Below, piece after piece: positions 8,203-16,795 of a stretch of 40,238 bases of DNA; the first letter of the stretch is position 1, and each line of letters opens with the position of its first letter. The stretch covers positions 1-40,238 of the forward strand of contig JAHDDN010000005.1 of assembly GCA_020629335.1 (NCBI GenBank), in the 5' to 3' direction. A program made the position numbers and the translations under genes. The notes beneath the pieces were generated by a model, which worked only from the letters and a program-made list of their open reading frames with translations, was not told the DNA's origin and did no database searches. Origin of the DNA: Chitinophagales bacterium. Its GTDB lineage: Bacteria; Bacteroidota; Bacteroidia; Chitinophagales; UBA2359.

Positions 8203-9870
8203 TTATTTCAATTTGACAAATTCTATATTTTTTGCTTTTCCGAAATCCAATGTAAAGGAACTACTATTTTTTTGTATGTCCGAATTAAATACAATAGAAA
8301 ATCTATTTTCGAAACTGAAACGATGATCCTTTACTAAATGTAGTGGAGATTGAAATGTATTAACATCAATAAAAAGTTCTTCATCTTTTTGAAAAATAGT
8401 CCATGTTAATTGCGTCTCATCGCTTTCATATATACCTACATAATCCTTAGGGTCTATTGGTGTATTCTTTACTGTGGGTTTATCCATCATTTCCATATAT
8501 ACTCTATCCGCTTCACCATCATTCCCTTTAAAAACTAACTTTCTTTGACTGCTCATTGGATCAGTTGTTATTTTAATGTCTGCTTGTTGACTACCAAAAG
8601 GCATAATAAATTCATCAGATCCAATAGGATATATTTGAGTATCCATTGAACCTGGTCTATGGTAATAAAACTCATCTCCTTTTTTAATAATATGCCTAAC
8701 TAAGCCTATCTCCGATCCTGAAGTTTGCTGATATATTCCTAAATACTTTTTCGCTTCTGCTTCAGATAATTGGATAATTTCAGCTTCCTTTTGAGGCAAT
8801 ATTATATCTTCTACTATGCGGCTTATCTCTGAAGCATTAATTTGAGTTTGATTAGCACAAACTGCTATCACTACTTTTTCTTCGGGAAAAGATTTAAGCA
8901 TAGAAAAGTAGCCTGGTACGAGCCCTCCATGAGAATATACCAATCCTCCATTCTTTTTCTTTATCTCTAAACCTCCTCCATAATTGATTTCAGTTTGATT
9001 ATTTAAAACACCTTTCGTCTTTAAATTCATCCAAAATTCAGAGCCAAATTCCTTCTCTGATATTATTTCATTAAACCATTTCACCATATCTTCCGTGCTG
9101 CTATAAAGACCTCCATCACCATAAGATTTTGCATCTAATTTGATAGGCTTAGATTTTTCATTAGGATCAAAAATATGATAGCCTATTGCTAGCTTTTCAT
9201 TATTAGGCTGACCAAATGAAGTATGGTTCATTTTTAAGGGAGTAAAAAACTCCTCTTTTGAAAAAGCTTCTAAAGTACGACCACTTATTTTTTCCACTAT
9301 TTGTCCTAAGAGCCAATAGCCCATATTATTATATAGATAGGCTGAACCATGAGGAAAGTTTATGCTATTTTGCATCTTTATTATATCCCAATTATCTTGG
9401 TCATCTCCAATAAAGAAACCAGTATTAGGATCAACTCCCTTCGATTCTATGAGTTGCCCAAAGGATTCATTATCCCTTAAACCGCTTGTGTGATTCATTA
9501 ATTGACGGACAGTTGCACGGCCAAGTTCATCGTATATTGTAGGAAAAATAGAGCTTAATGAATCATCTAAACTCAATTTTCCTTCTTCAACTAATTTCAT
9601 AATACAAGCAGCTGTTACAGATTTTGAAATCGAGCCAATATTGAAAATAGTATTGGTGTTGTTCTTTCGATCAATTGCTATATTCGCCAATCCAAACCCC
9701 TTTGAATAGATCAAGGAATCGTCTTTCAAAACAGTCACTGTAAATCCTGGGTCTACTGATTGATTCCAATTAGCTAAGGCACGATCAATTTTTTCTTCAT
9801 CAGTTAAACTACAACTGTAAAAACTAAGGCTTATAATGGTGAGGATTAGTAAGCTGATAATGTTCTTCAC
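8203..9870 (-). CDS. Serine beta-lactamase-like lipoprotein hydrolase
   Basis: The 555-aa product starts with GTG overlapping the stop of the MarR gene (GTGA). This start is needed to include the signal sequence, which ends FYSC with Cys20 as the likely lipidated residue. The class C beta-lactamase/PBP4*-like domain (about 30-355) shows nucleophile Ser80 and Lys83 in the SISK motif, Tyr180-x-Asn182 as the YxN element, and an HGG triad (YSHGGLVPG) in place of KTG. A C-terminal extension (about 370-555) resembles the beta-sheet domains often fused to such esterases or peptidases. It probably cleaves peptide or ester substrates rather than antibiotics. The overlap with a MarR regulator suggests a self-regulated operon responding to a small molecule. 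Confidence 0.9.
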   Translation of the reverse strand: MKNIISLLILTIISLSFYSCSLTDEEKIDRALANWNQSVDPGFTVTVLKDDSLIYSKGFGLANIAIDRKNNTNTIFNIGSISKSVTAACIMKLVEEGKLSLDDSLSSIFPTIYDELGRATVRQLMNHTSGLRDNESFGQLIESKGVDPNTGFFIGDDQDNWDIIKMQNSINFPHGSAYLYNNMGYWLLGQIVEKISGRTLEAFSKEEFFTPLKMNHTSFGQPNNEKLAIGYHIFDPNEKSKPIKLDAKSYGDGGLYSSTEDMVKWFNEIISEKEFGSEFWMNLKTKGVLNNQTEINYGGGLEIKKKNGGLVYSHGGLVPGYFSMLKSFPEEKVVIAVCANQTQINASEISRIVEDIILPQKEAEIIQLSEAEAKKYLGIYQQTSGSEIGLVRHIIKKGDEFYYHRPGSMDTQIYPIGSDEFIMPFGSQQADIKITTDPMSSQRKLVFKGNDGEADRVYMEMMDKPTVKNTPIDPKDYVGIYESDETQLTWTIFQKDEELFIDVNTFQSPLHLVKDHRFSFENRFSIVFNSDIQKNSSSFTLDFGKAKNIEFVKLK

Positions 9871-10310
9871 TTTGGGTTAGTTTGGCAATTGTTAATAATT
9901 TTGAATAAAGTCTTATTTAATGATTTGATCTCTGATGCACTTACCCCTTCTAAAGCAATGCTTCTATTTTCGAGTACTATATCAAAACATTCCTTCAATA
10001 CTTCTTGTCCCTTGCTTGTTACATTCAGTAAAAAACGTCTTCTATCTGTGTCGTGAAAACTCCTTTCTATATAAGATTCTTTTACTAATAACTCAATTAT
10101 TCTTCCAATAGAGGCATTGTCTTTAAACAAAATCTCTCCAATTTCTGCTTGTGAAGTCCTTGTATCATTATTAATCATCCATAATACGAGTACTTGATCA
10201 AGTGTTATTTTATGACTGGATTGACGTAAGCGTTTTTGGGCCATTCTTCTATATAATTTGATGGCCTTTTCTATATTATAAAATACAGTATTTAAAGGTG
10301 ATTCTTGCAT
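9867..10310 (-). CDS. MarR-family transcriptional regulator
   Basis: From the chosen ATG the protein is 147 aa, a normal MarR length. The winged-helix region is clear: KITLDQVLVLWMI, then TSQAEIGEILFKDNASIGRI as recognition helix and FHDTDRRRFLLNVTSKG as the wing with its DxRR motif. An upstream in-frame ATG at 10349 would start inside the promoter/operator (10329-10360), so 10310 is preferred. The stop overlaps the GTG of the serine hydrolase by 4 bp, so the two are translationally coupled. A TTGA-N4-TCAA palindrome between the promoter boxes suggests autoregulation. The ligand is unknown. Confidence 0.92.
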   Translation of the reverse strand: MQESPLNTVFYNIEKAIKLYRRMAQKRLRQSSHKITLDQVLVLWMINNDTRTSQAEIGEILFKDNASIGRIIELLVKESYIERSFHDTDRRRFLLNVTSKGQEVLKECFDIVLENRSIALEGVSASEIKSLNKTLFKIINNCQTNPK

Positions 10311-10328
10311 ATCATTATTTATTTGACA

Positions 10329-10360
10329 CAAATATAGTTGACATATCAATTACTTCCAAA
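10329..10360 (-). promoter_or_regulatory. Bacteroidota promoter with MarR-type operator
   Basis: Read on the minus strand: TTTG (10360-10357), a 20-base spacer, then TATATTTG (10336-10329), matching the Bacteroidota -33/-7 consensus. The spacer contains the 12-base palindrome TTGATATGTCAA (10349-10338). A repressor bound there would block the polymerase, which fits autoregulation by the MarR gene starting at 10310. Confidence 0.72.
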
Positions 10361-10449
10361 TTTTTTTATTGTTCTTATTTTTTCCTGATACATAATTGGT
10401 TTATTAAGCAAGTGGACAGAATTGTTCATCGTTTAATTTTGTCGCTTAT

Positions 10450-11463
10450 TTATTTCTTTACAATATCATTGCTCAGTAAATATTGGTTTTCAAATTCTAA
10501 CCATAAAGCAAAACGTTTGCGTTTAAACTTTCTAAAACGAATCGGGTAGGCTTTACCATTATCGATATCATACTTGGGTCTATCTTGGATATGAATATGT
10601 AAATGACAAAAGTCTGTATTGCCTGACATCCCAACTTTTCCGACCAAATCTCCCACAGATACTTGATCACCAATTTGGGGAGGAATACTATTGGGTTGTA
10701 AATGAGCTAATGCAACAAATAAAGAATCTTGAAACTGAATAACGATATGGTTTCCTCCTAACTCATCCCTCTTTTTTGTAGGTGAATCAGGCAAATTATC
10801 TATGATATAAACGACCTCACCATTTACAGGTGAATATACTTCTGCTCCATAAGTATTACTCTCTTCTTTCTCAATTCCGCTTCCAGTAAATAATTTGCCA
10901 TTACTCCCGATTCTGGAAATATCAACCGCATATTTTTGGCTGGCTATTCGGTTATGATGATTAGTTAAACTACTTGCTCCTGCCCCTGCAGCTATCCACT
11001 CTCCTTTAAATGGTAAATCAATAATAACCGAATTTTCAATGGAGGGATGCTTCTTAGCAGCAAAATATAGATTATTTAGAATCACCGAAAGAGAACCAGC
11101 AATAATAACAAAAAGGATATTTAACACTCGGTTTACATTCTTAGGAACGATGCTAAAGTTATAATAAATCTCCGTGATCACAAGTATGCTTATTAAAACA
11201 AGGAAAGTGTTTTTCATCCAACTAGAAGCGAGTAGATTTACTTTTTGTAAAACGAAGATATAAAAAGTTAAATAAAAGAAAAATATTGGAATTATAATGA
11301 AAATCGCTCCTATAATAATTATATCAGTTGGCTTTATCTTTCGAATAGAGATTCTTTGACTTTTTGTTCTTTTAAAATAAAAAAATCGAGCTATAATAAT
11401 TAATACCATTACACCTAAAACTATCCAATAAGCTGTTTTTACAGTTTGTTCAAATTCTTGCAT
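10450..11463 (-). CDS. Membrane-anchored M23-family metallopeptidase
   Basis: The 337-aa protein has about four N-terminal membrane spans (roughly 10-28, 47-72, 83-100 and 112-135), then an LytM/M23 domain (about 150-325). The domain contains the YAVDI strand with its metal-binding Asp, GEVVYI, GNHIVIQF, LAHLQP, GDLVGKVGMSGN and the closing HLHIH motif. M23 enzymes cut glycine-containing or cross-link peptides in peptidoglycan, so the domain would face the periplasm. This subgroup has a four-helix membrane anchor instead of the usual signal peptide or coiled coil. It starts 3 bp after the zinc-ribbon gene and is probably co-transcribed with it. No LysM domain is visible. Confidence 0.88.
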   Translation of the reverse strand: MQEFEQTVKTAYWIVLGVMVLIIIARFFYFKRTKSQRISIRKIKPTDIIIIGAIFIIIPIFFFYLTFYIFVLQKVNLLASSWMKNTFLVLISILVITEIYYNFSIVPKNVNRVLNILFVIIAGSLSVILNNLYFAAKKHPSIENSVIIDLPFKGEWIAAGAGASSLTNHHNRIASQKYAVDISRIGSNGKLFTGSGIEKEESNTYGAEVYSPVNGEVVYIIDNLPDSPTKKRDELGGNHIVIQFQDSLFVALAHLQPNSIPPQIGDQVSVGDLVGKVGMSGNTDFCHLHIHIQDRPKYDIDNGKAYPIRFRKFKRKRFALWLEFENQYLLSNDIVKK

Positions 11464-11466
11464 TAC

Positions 11467-12111
11467 TTACTTATCTTCTTTTTTTAGTTTCATTGCTTTT
11501 TTGGCTAAAATCGCATAGTATTTTCCTTTCCCCATTTTTTCCATTTCAAAATAGATTTGACTAATTTCGATTAAAACCTTGGGATCTTCTTTATCTGAAT
11601 TTCCTATCAATTGTGAAAGCTTGGTATTCAATACTTTTTCTTTTTTGATTTCTTTACGGCAGCTCTTACAATGCTTTGGAGTAGATTGAACCCAAAATTT
11701 CAGTTCTTCATACCAGTATTGTTGTTCTTCTTTATCAAAGACAAATTTGTCTCCACATTTCAAACATGATTTTTCTTGATCCATATAAGCAAGGTAAGGA
11801 GGATGATCACAATAGGTTTGATATTCGATTCTTCCTACGATTGCTCTTTGATTTTTTATGCAGGTATCACAAGCCCAGGAGAAATGGCCATTTCTTAATA
11901 ATTCTGTGATTCCCCCATTCCAGGGGTTATCAGCATACCATACTAAGTTTTCATCTTCTAACTGTTTTAATTGTCTATTTCTTATAGAAACATCTTTAAC
12001 TTTCAGTTCATTGCAACAAGGGCATGCTTGCTTGCTTTTCATATTGTTATTATGCACTATATTTTTGATTTTATTTAGGATAAAGGAATGTTTTTTAGGT
12101 TTACATTCCAT
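11467..12111 (-). CDS. Zinc-ribbon protein (zf-trcl type)
   Basis: The protein is 214 aa from the first ATG. A second ATG at 12042, just before the first Cys pair, is also plausible. Paired cysteines occur as CPCC near 30, CDTC near 80, CLKCGDKFVF near 118 and CKSCRKE near 148. The last two with EEQQYWYEELKF between them match the probable zinc-ribbon domain zf-trcl. The tail is Lys-rich and helical. Function is unknown; such proteins are thought to bind zinc and may be stress or nucleic-acid related. It lies 3 bp upstream of the M23 peptidase gene. Repeat copy B lies immediately upstream and may carry part of its leader. Confidence 0.75.
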   Translation of the reverse strand: MECKPKKHSFILNKIKNIVHNNNMKSKQACPCCNELKVKDVSIRNRQLKQLEDENLVWYADNPWNGGITELLRNGHFSWACDTCIKNQRAIVGRIEYQTYCDHPPYLAYMDQEKSCLKCGDKFVFDKEEQQYWYEELKFWVQSTPKHCKSCRKEIKKEKVLNTKLSQLIGNSDKEDPKVLIEISQIYFEMEKMGKGKYYAILAKKAMKLKKEDK

Positions 12112-12157
12112 TTTATTATGCTTTGGTTTAGTCGGTTATAACATGGTGCTTTATAAT

Positions 12158-12300
12158 GCGGCCCTGATGGAAGTGGTATGTGGCGTATATGCAGCGACTA
12201 ATGGAGCTTAGGGATGCGCAGGCTCCAATAAGAGACAAGCAGCCCTTAGCGGAATAGGAGCGGCGTAGCCACATAAGAACGGACAGCAGGATAAAGCCGC
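12158..12300 (+). repeat. Structured intergenic repeat, copy B (short form)
   Basis: P0 is GCGGC (12158-12162) with GCCGC (12296-12300), flanked further out by TTATA/TATAA. P1 is TATGTGGC (12177-12184) with GCCACATA (12268-12275). P3 is GCTTAGGG (12206-12213) with CCCTTAGC (12243-12250). The terminal loop is the short CTC-CAATAA-GAG variant shared with copy G. The 3' insert of the long copies is absent, so P1 and P0 are only about 20 bases apart on the 3' side. Confidence 0.85.
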
Positions 12301-12377
12301 CCTAATATAATACTTTTTGATGAATTAGTTTTTCTTAAAACCATTTGTTGAATATTTTTCAAATTTCTTATACTAAA

Positions 12378-13280
12378 TTAGTCTAAGATTGTATTCAATG
12401 CTGGTTCTATAGCCAGGACATGCCATCCGCCAAATAGGACGAGTACCTTATCATGAGTCTCTAAACTTTTTTTTATCTGCTCCATCAAATGAAGGTCTCG
12501 AATAAACTTAGATTGGCGTGCAATTTCGCAAAAGTAATGATTTTCTTTAATGGGTGAAAAGTCATCGCTTTTTACAGCAGATAATTGGAAGGGGTTTTTA
12601 AAAAACTTCTGGTATAAATTTTTGTAATGCTGAATATCTTTTTCTTCTTCTCTTAGTTCAATCCCACTGGGTAATAAATAGCTATCTACAAAATCGGAGC
12701 GATATAACTCCTCTAATTGATCTTCTCCGCCCCAATACTTGATGGGTAATATAAATCTTTCGCTGGTATAATAAAAGTAGGTTTTTTCTCTTCCGTAAAC
12801 TTTTTCTAATTCATCAAATTCTTGTCTAAAAGAAATGTCTCCATTTTGGGTTTTGATTCCATCCTGATCACAGAGGTATTTGATTAAGCCTAATTCTCCA
12901 TCTTTATGAATTGCGGTGTTTTTATTTAAAAACTCTTGCTTGAGTTCGCCTCCCTCATTGATTACCAAGTCTGCTTGAAAAGCGGCATATAGGTTTTCAA
13001 TTTCTTTAAACATTATATTCGTACTATCCTGCGAGTGCATAACTCCGATCACTAATAGTTCTTTATTATTATTTTTTATATTCAGCACATAAGGAACTTC
13101 TGGTAAGTTTCCCCTTTCATCTATATCAATTTCTAAATAGGATACAAATTCATAGGCTTGGGATTGATTAATTTTATTACTTGAGCTACACGATTGAGCG
13201 CCTATTATTATCAATAATAAGAAACTGATACAAACTAACTTAAATTTTGTAGGAAAACTATCTGATTCTAAAAATCTCAT
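12378..13280 (-). CDS. Putative TraB/Tiki-like lipoprotein
   Basis: The 300-aa protein has a hydrophobic N-terminal segment (14-28) followed by the Cys31 of a loose lipobox (AQSC) and a Ser/Asn-rich start. Scattered features suggest the TraB/GumN/Tiki or related erythromycin-esterase-like fold: LLVIGVMHSQDS near 75, DLVINEGG near 105, and a terminal VLVLFGGWHVLAIEPAL with the Gly-Gly-x-His pattern. Tiki-type members are metalloproteases, but the identity here is only moderate and the middle (Tyr/Glu-rich, 125-245) is not recognisable. It sits alone on the minus strand, about 78 bp after repeat copy B in coordinate order. Likely location is the periplasmic face of a membrane. Confidence 0.6.
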   Translation of the reverse strand: MRFLESDSFPTKFKLVCISFLLLIIIGAQSCSSSNKINQSQAYEFVSYLEIDIDERGNLPEVPYVLNIKNNNKELLVIGVMHSQDSTNIMFKEIENLYAAFQADLVINEGGELKQEFLNKNTAIHKDGELGLIKYLCDQDGIKTQNGDISFRQEFDELEKVYGREKTYFYYTSERFILPIKYWGGEDQLEELYRSDFVDSYLLPSGIELREEEKDIQHYKNLYQKFFKNPFQLSAVKSDDFSPIKENHYFCEIARQSKFIRDLHLMEQIKKSLETHDKVLVLFGGWHVLAIEPALNTILD

Positions 13281-13370
13281 ATTTTATGCGCTCTTTTACT
13301 TTATCAAGATAAGCATATTTGTTATATTTTCAAATTATATTTCCCTGCATTTTTTTATCCTAAAAAATTA

Positions 13371-13395
13371 AAGGGCGGTCACTTGGACCGCCCTT
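13371..13395 (-). terminator. Intrinsic terminator of the methyltransferase gene
   Basis: A perfect 10-bp stem AAGGGCGGTC/GACCGCCCTT with a 5-base loop is followed on the minus strand by a T-rich run. It lies 15 bp beyond the stop of the minus-strand gene at 13410-14036. Confidence 0.9.
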
Positions 13396-13409
13396 TAAGT
13401 ATTTGACTA

Positions 13410-14036
13410 TTATGAAAGTTGAGTTAATAAACCCTTATTATAATGCATCAATTGTGAAAAATAGATTTCTTTACTCGATACATAATTGGTATATTCTTGT
13501 GTGCCTGCCATATCAATATTATCTGCATAGATCAAAGTCTTAGCATGAAAATTGGGCTCCAACATTTTGAAAAGTGGCAAGTATAAATCTTTCCATCCGT
13601 CAAGGAATAAAAAATCTATTGGTGTCGAAAAATCTTTTAATGTTTTCATAGCATCACCAATTCTCAACTCAACATAATCGTTTAGACCTGCTTCTTTAAT
13701 ATTTTGCAGGGCTCGTTTTCCCTTGCTTTCAAGTAATTCTGTAGTAATTACTTTCCCGCCTGTTTCACGAACGGCATCTGCTAAATAAATGGTTGATATA
13801 CCGAAAGACGTACCAAACTCTACTACTTGTTTACAATTATTGTCTATAATTAATTGTCGCAAGGCTTCCCCTTGTTCTTTGGAAATAGGAAGATAAGCAT
13901 TTTCAAAATCTGCTGGCTGAATAGGGCGAAAAATTGACCTGACGATTCCCTTTCCTACTCGATAGACATCTTTTTTGGCGTCTTTGTGTAAGACTTTTAG
14001 CTTGTTTTCTACTTCTTTAACTTTATTTGGATTCAT
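13410..14036 (-). CDS. O-methyltransferase-like SAM-dependent methyltransferase
   Basis: From the ATG at 14036 the protein is 208 aa. A longer frame from 14135 adds 33 residues without the look of coding sequence, so the shorter start is preferred. The class I SAM-binding fold is clear: VVEFGTSFGISTIYLA (motif I), GKVITTELLESKGKRA (motif II with the acidic residue), RIGDAMKTLKDF, and DFLFLDGWKDLYLPLFKMLEP (motif IV), then TLIYADNIDM. This order matches the O-methyltransferase family 3 type, usually acting on catechol-like or other hydroxylated small molecules. The substrate is unknown. It appears monocistronic and ends at a strong terminator. Confidence 0.88.
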   Translation of the reverse strand: MNPNKVKEVENKLKVLHKDAKKDVYRVGKGIVRSIFRPIQPADFENAYLPISKEQGEALRQLIIDNNCKQVVEFGTSFGISTIYLADAVRETGGKVITTELLESKGKRALQNIKEAGLNDYVELRIGDAMKTLKDFSTPIDFLFLDGWKDLYLPLFKMLEPNFHAKTLIYADNIDMAGTQEYTNYVSSKEIYFSQLMHYNKGLLTQLS

Positions 14037-14241
14037 GATGTTTGTTTTAAAATTAAAATAATTATTGTTTAACATCACCTTAATGGTACTTATTAAATCA
14101 ATATTGTAATACTGCAAAAATGCACTATTAATCATTCACTTCAAGGGTTAAAACGAGCTTTTTTAATGTAGAAATGAGTATTATGGTAAGTAAGTGGGCA
14201 GCATTGCACTTCATTTTGACCGCTTTTTTCTGCGGTTTGTA

Positions 14242-14288
14242 TATAGTTTTCACATCGAAATTTGTAAATTTTGATGTGGTGAACTATA
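14242..14288. repeat. TATAGT-ended foldback element, minimal copy
   Basis: A 47-bp near-palindrome beginning TATAGT (14242-14247) and ending ACTATA (14283-14288). Its left arm shares CACATCGAAATTTGT exactly with the long copy at 8039-8200, but the central hairpin core is missing. It lies just downstream of the SDR gene and could act as a terminator-like hairpin. Confidence 0.72.
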
Positions 14289-14301
14289 AAACTCAAAAAA
14301 A

Positions 14302-15720
14302 TCAGCCTTTAATAATTGCATTAATCATCCCTTTAAAAACAAAGCCATGAAAAGGTAAGACTGATAACCAATATAGTCTGCCTAAAATACCATGTGGTCT
14401 GAAGGTTGCTGTTTGTACTAATTCTTCATTTTGGAATTTGAATTCGAGCCACGCTTCTCCTGGCAACTTCATTTCAGCAAATAACAATAAACGTCCTTCT
14501 GATTTATCTGCATATAATACTCTCCAAAAATCTAAAGCATCTCCAGATTCTAAGGAGTTACTATTTGTTCTTCCTCTTCTTAATCCTACACCGCCAAACA
14601 CCTTATCGATATAGCCTCTTATTTTCCATAGAAAGTTAGCATAATACCAGCCATTAGACCCTCCAATTCGCCATAATTTATTGATGGAGTCTTGACGATT
14701 GACAATGTTTCTTTTTCTTATATCTTTATAGCAACCATGAGAAGGAACATCAATAAAATCTGTTGTATTGAAATTCTTTACTCCACTAATTTGAGAATCC
14801 TTCCAGCTTGAGACAATCTGATTGCTCTTAATTTTCGTAAATGCTCTACTCAGTGATTTTTGATATCCTTCTGGCTGAATATCTAATATTTGATTAATTC
14901 TATTATCTCGACAAATCACTTCTACCTTCATGCTTTCTACTAAAGATACCGCCAATTTATAGGAGGTTGAAGTGACAAAATATAACCAGTAAGAGGATAA
15001 GCGAGGTGTCATAATTGGTACCGTATATATCTTACGATTTAAATCTCTAAACTTTGCAAATCCCAGCAGCATTTCTTTATATGTTAGGATGTCTGGCCCA
15101 CCAATATCAAAATTCTGATTAAAGAGTTTTTCATTCATCAAAGATTTTTCCAGTATTTCGATCACTGCTCTAATTCCTATGGGTTGGCATTTAGTATTTA
15201 ACCACTTGGGAGCAATCATAATAGGTAGCTTTTCCACTAAATCTCGGATAATTTCGAAAGAGGCGCTTCCCGATCCGATGATAATCCCAGCTCTAAAAGT
15301 AGTCAAATTATATTGCTTACTCCTTAGAATATTTTCTACATTTTTACGAGAATTCAAATGCTTGGACAATTGATCATCATTCACGATTCCACTCAAATAG
15401 ATCACGTGTTTTGCATTCGATTTATTGATGGCATTTTTAAAATTTACTGCGGTAGACTCTTCTAACTCTTGGTAATTCCTTGAATTGGACATGGAATGAA
15501 TGAGGTAATAGGCGGCATCAATATCTAATGGAATTTGATCCAAGGAATCCACCTCTAAAAAATCTGCTTGAATAATTTCAATAAATGGCAGAATAGATCG
15601 TGGTGGATTAAATCGTTTCTTATCACGTACACAACAAATTACTCTATGCCCATTTTGAATTAAAATTGGCAAGAGTCTTTTTCCAATATAGCCAGTCGCT
15701 CCTGTTAATAATATTTTCAT
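14302..15720 (-). CDS. SDR-family NAD(P)-binding protein with DUF2867 domain
   Basis: The 472-aa protein opens with the nucleotide-binding loop LLTGATGYIGKRL (GxxGxxG at 7-13) of an atypical/extended short-chain dehydrogenase. Further features are RAGIIIGSGSASFEIIRDLV and a QPIGIRAVIEIL stretch typical of NmrA/NDUFA9-like members. The C-terminal part (about 325-470) matches DUF2867, including GDALDFWRVL, LLLFAEMKLPGEAWLEF and the closing LYWLSVLPFHGFVFKGM. The fusion of the two is a recognised architecture of roughly this length. Role unknown; related proteins are thought to act in quinone or lipid metabolism. There is no signal peptide. TrmO lies 112 bp upstream, so it may or may not share that transcript. 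Confidence 0.88.
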   Translation of the reverse strand: MKILLTGATGYIGKRLLPILIQNGHRVICCVRDKKRFNPPRSILPFIEIIQADFLEVDSLDQIPLDIDAAYYLIHSMSNSRNYQELEESTAVNFKNAINKSNAKHVIYLSGIVNDDQLSKHLNSRKNVENILRSKQYNLTTFRAGIIIGSGSASFEIIRDLVEKLPIMIAPKWLNTKCQPIGIRAVIEILEKSLMNEKLFNQNFDIGGPDILTYKEMLLGFAKFRDLNRKIYTVPIMTPRLSSYWLYFVTSTSYKLAVSLVESMKVEVICRDNRINQILDIQPEGYQKSLSRAFTKIKSNQIVSSWKDSQISGVKNFNTTDFIDVPSHGCYKDIRKRNIVNRQDSINKLWRIGGSNGWYYANFLWKIRGYIDKVFGGVGLRRGRTNSNSLESGDALDFWRVLYADKSEGRLLLFAEMKLPGEAWLEFKFQNEELVQTATFRPHGILGRLYWLSVLPFHGFVFKGMINAIIKG

Positions 15721-15832
15721 TTACTCATTTTCTATTGAATAGAATGGAGTAATCTAACAGCAAAACTAACTTTATGTTCAATATCGACATGTTTCGTCTC
15801 TGATGTCTTGGAATAAAATCGTAGCTTCACTC

Positions 15833-16291
15833 CTACCAATATTTTTTCATAATCTCTTGTGTCCAAGAAGGCTCTTTGATCTCTCCTTTAGGTTCAAATG
15901 CCTTCATAACTGGTTTTATATCTAAAATAGGGGTACCATCAATAGCATCTAATTGCTTGACAAAAATGGATTTAGCGTTTCTTTCTATTAATTGTACAGT
16001 GGTTAAACCTAATCGATTGGGGCGATTTTTATTACGCTGGGCATAGGTGCCTAATTTAGGAAAGCTAGTGTTATTTCTCGGATGGCGATACTGAGATTTG
16101 GCCTTTTCTTTAGGCACCTTACTCATATAGAATATGATCTCTAAATGAGAAAAGCCTTCAATTCCTTCAAAGGCTTCGTCTATTATTTCTTCCGTCAATT
16201 GTATTTCAGAAATAACTTCTCCCCAGTTATCGTCTTTAATTTCTCTTCTTTGATTTTTAACAAATCCTATAGGTGTCAGTTCTATTTTCAT
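15833..16291 (-). CDS. trmO: tRNA (N6-threonylcarbamoyladenosine37-N6)-methyltransferase TrmO
   Basis: The 152-aa protein matches the TsaA/TrmO family. IGFVKNQRRE lies at the N-terminus, then EGIEGFSHLEIIFYM, then the signature HPRNN..FPKLGTYAQRNKNRPNRLGLTTVQLI, written here as its key residues HPR, GTYAQR and RPNRLG, and finally LDAIDGTPILDIKPVM. TrmO uses SAM to methylate t6A at position 37 of certain ANN-decoding tRNAs. The length fits the beta-barrel catalytic domain alone, without the C-terminal domain seen in E. coli. It lies 37 bp downstream of a GNAT gene on the same strand, suggesting an operon. Confidence 0.92.
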   Translation of the reverse strand: MKIELTPIGFVKNQRREIKDDNWGEVISEIQLTEEIIDEAFEGIEGFSHLEIIFYMSKVPKEKAKSQYRHPRNNTSFPKLGTYAQRNKNRPNRLGLTTVQLIERNAKSIFVKQLDAIDGTPILDIKPVMKAFEPKGEIKEPSWTQEIMKKYW

Positions 16292-16328
16292 CTAATTTTA
16301 TTTATAAAGAGCCATAAATCTCACATCA

Positions 16329-16790
16329 TTAAAGAAGCTTTCTCATTAAAATTCTGGTAATTTTATAATTCGCTTTTTTATACATTTCAAAAGCCAAATG
16401 ATTCCATCCAAATACGCTTAAAGAGACTTTATGAAGCCCCTCTCTTTTGCATATTTCATGGAATTGATCTAAGGCAGCCTTTCCATATCCTTTTCCTCGA
16501 TACTCCTCATAAATCAATATCTGAAAAATATAGGCATCTTTATTTTCAGTATTTTCCATATACCAAATTCCACCCAATTCAGTCTGGCCATCTTCCGCAA
16601 TCACAGCTAATACTTTATGGGTTTCATTTTCTCTTTCAGTTTTAAATAATTGCTCAATATCATTTTTTGATCTCGCTCTTGTTTCATTAATATCTTCATC
16701 ATAAGCCTTAGAAAGCCCTTGGGCATAATCTTCTATGGATACTTTAAAAAAGCGCTCCATTTCTGCTTTAGTCTTTGGAATTAATTTCAT
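16329..16790 (-). CDS. GNAT-family N-acetyltransferase
   Basis: From the ATG at 16790 the protein is 153 aa. A start at 16820 would overlap the upstream DUF1801 gene by 25 bp; the shorter start leaves a 5-bp gap. The acetyl-CoA-binding motif A is clear in YIFQILIYEEYRGKGYGKAAL (R-G-K-G-Y-G), followed by motif B, LSVFGWNHLAFEMYKKANY. The pattern resembles RimI-like and small-molecule acetyltransferases, and the substrate is not evident. It is tightly linked with the DUF1801 gene upstream and trmO downstream. Confidence 0.9.
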   Translation of the reverse strand: MKLIPKTKAEMERFFKVSIEDYAQGLSKAYDEDINETRARSKNDIEQLFKTERENETHKVLAVIAEDGQTELGGIWYMENTENKDAYIFQILIYEEYRGKGYGKAALDQFHEICKREGLHKVSLSVFGWNHLAFEMYKKANYKITRILMRKLL

Positions 16791-16795
16791 AATTT

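Noticed and set aside
10311..10349. Upstream ATG extending the MarR protein by 13 residues
   Set aside because: This start would place the promoter and operator inside the coding sequence.
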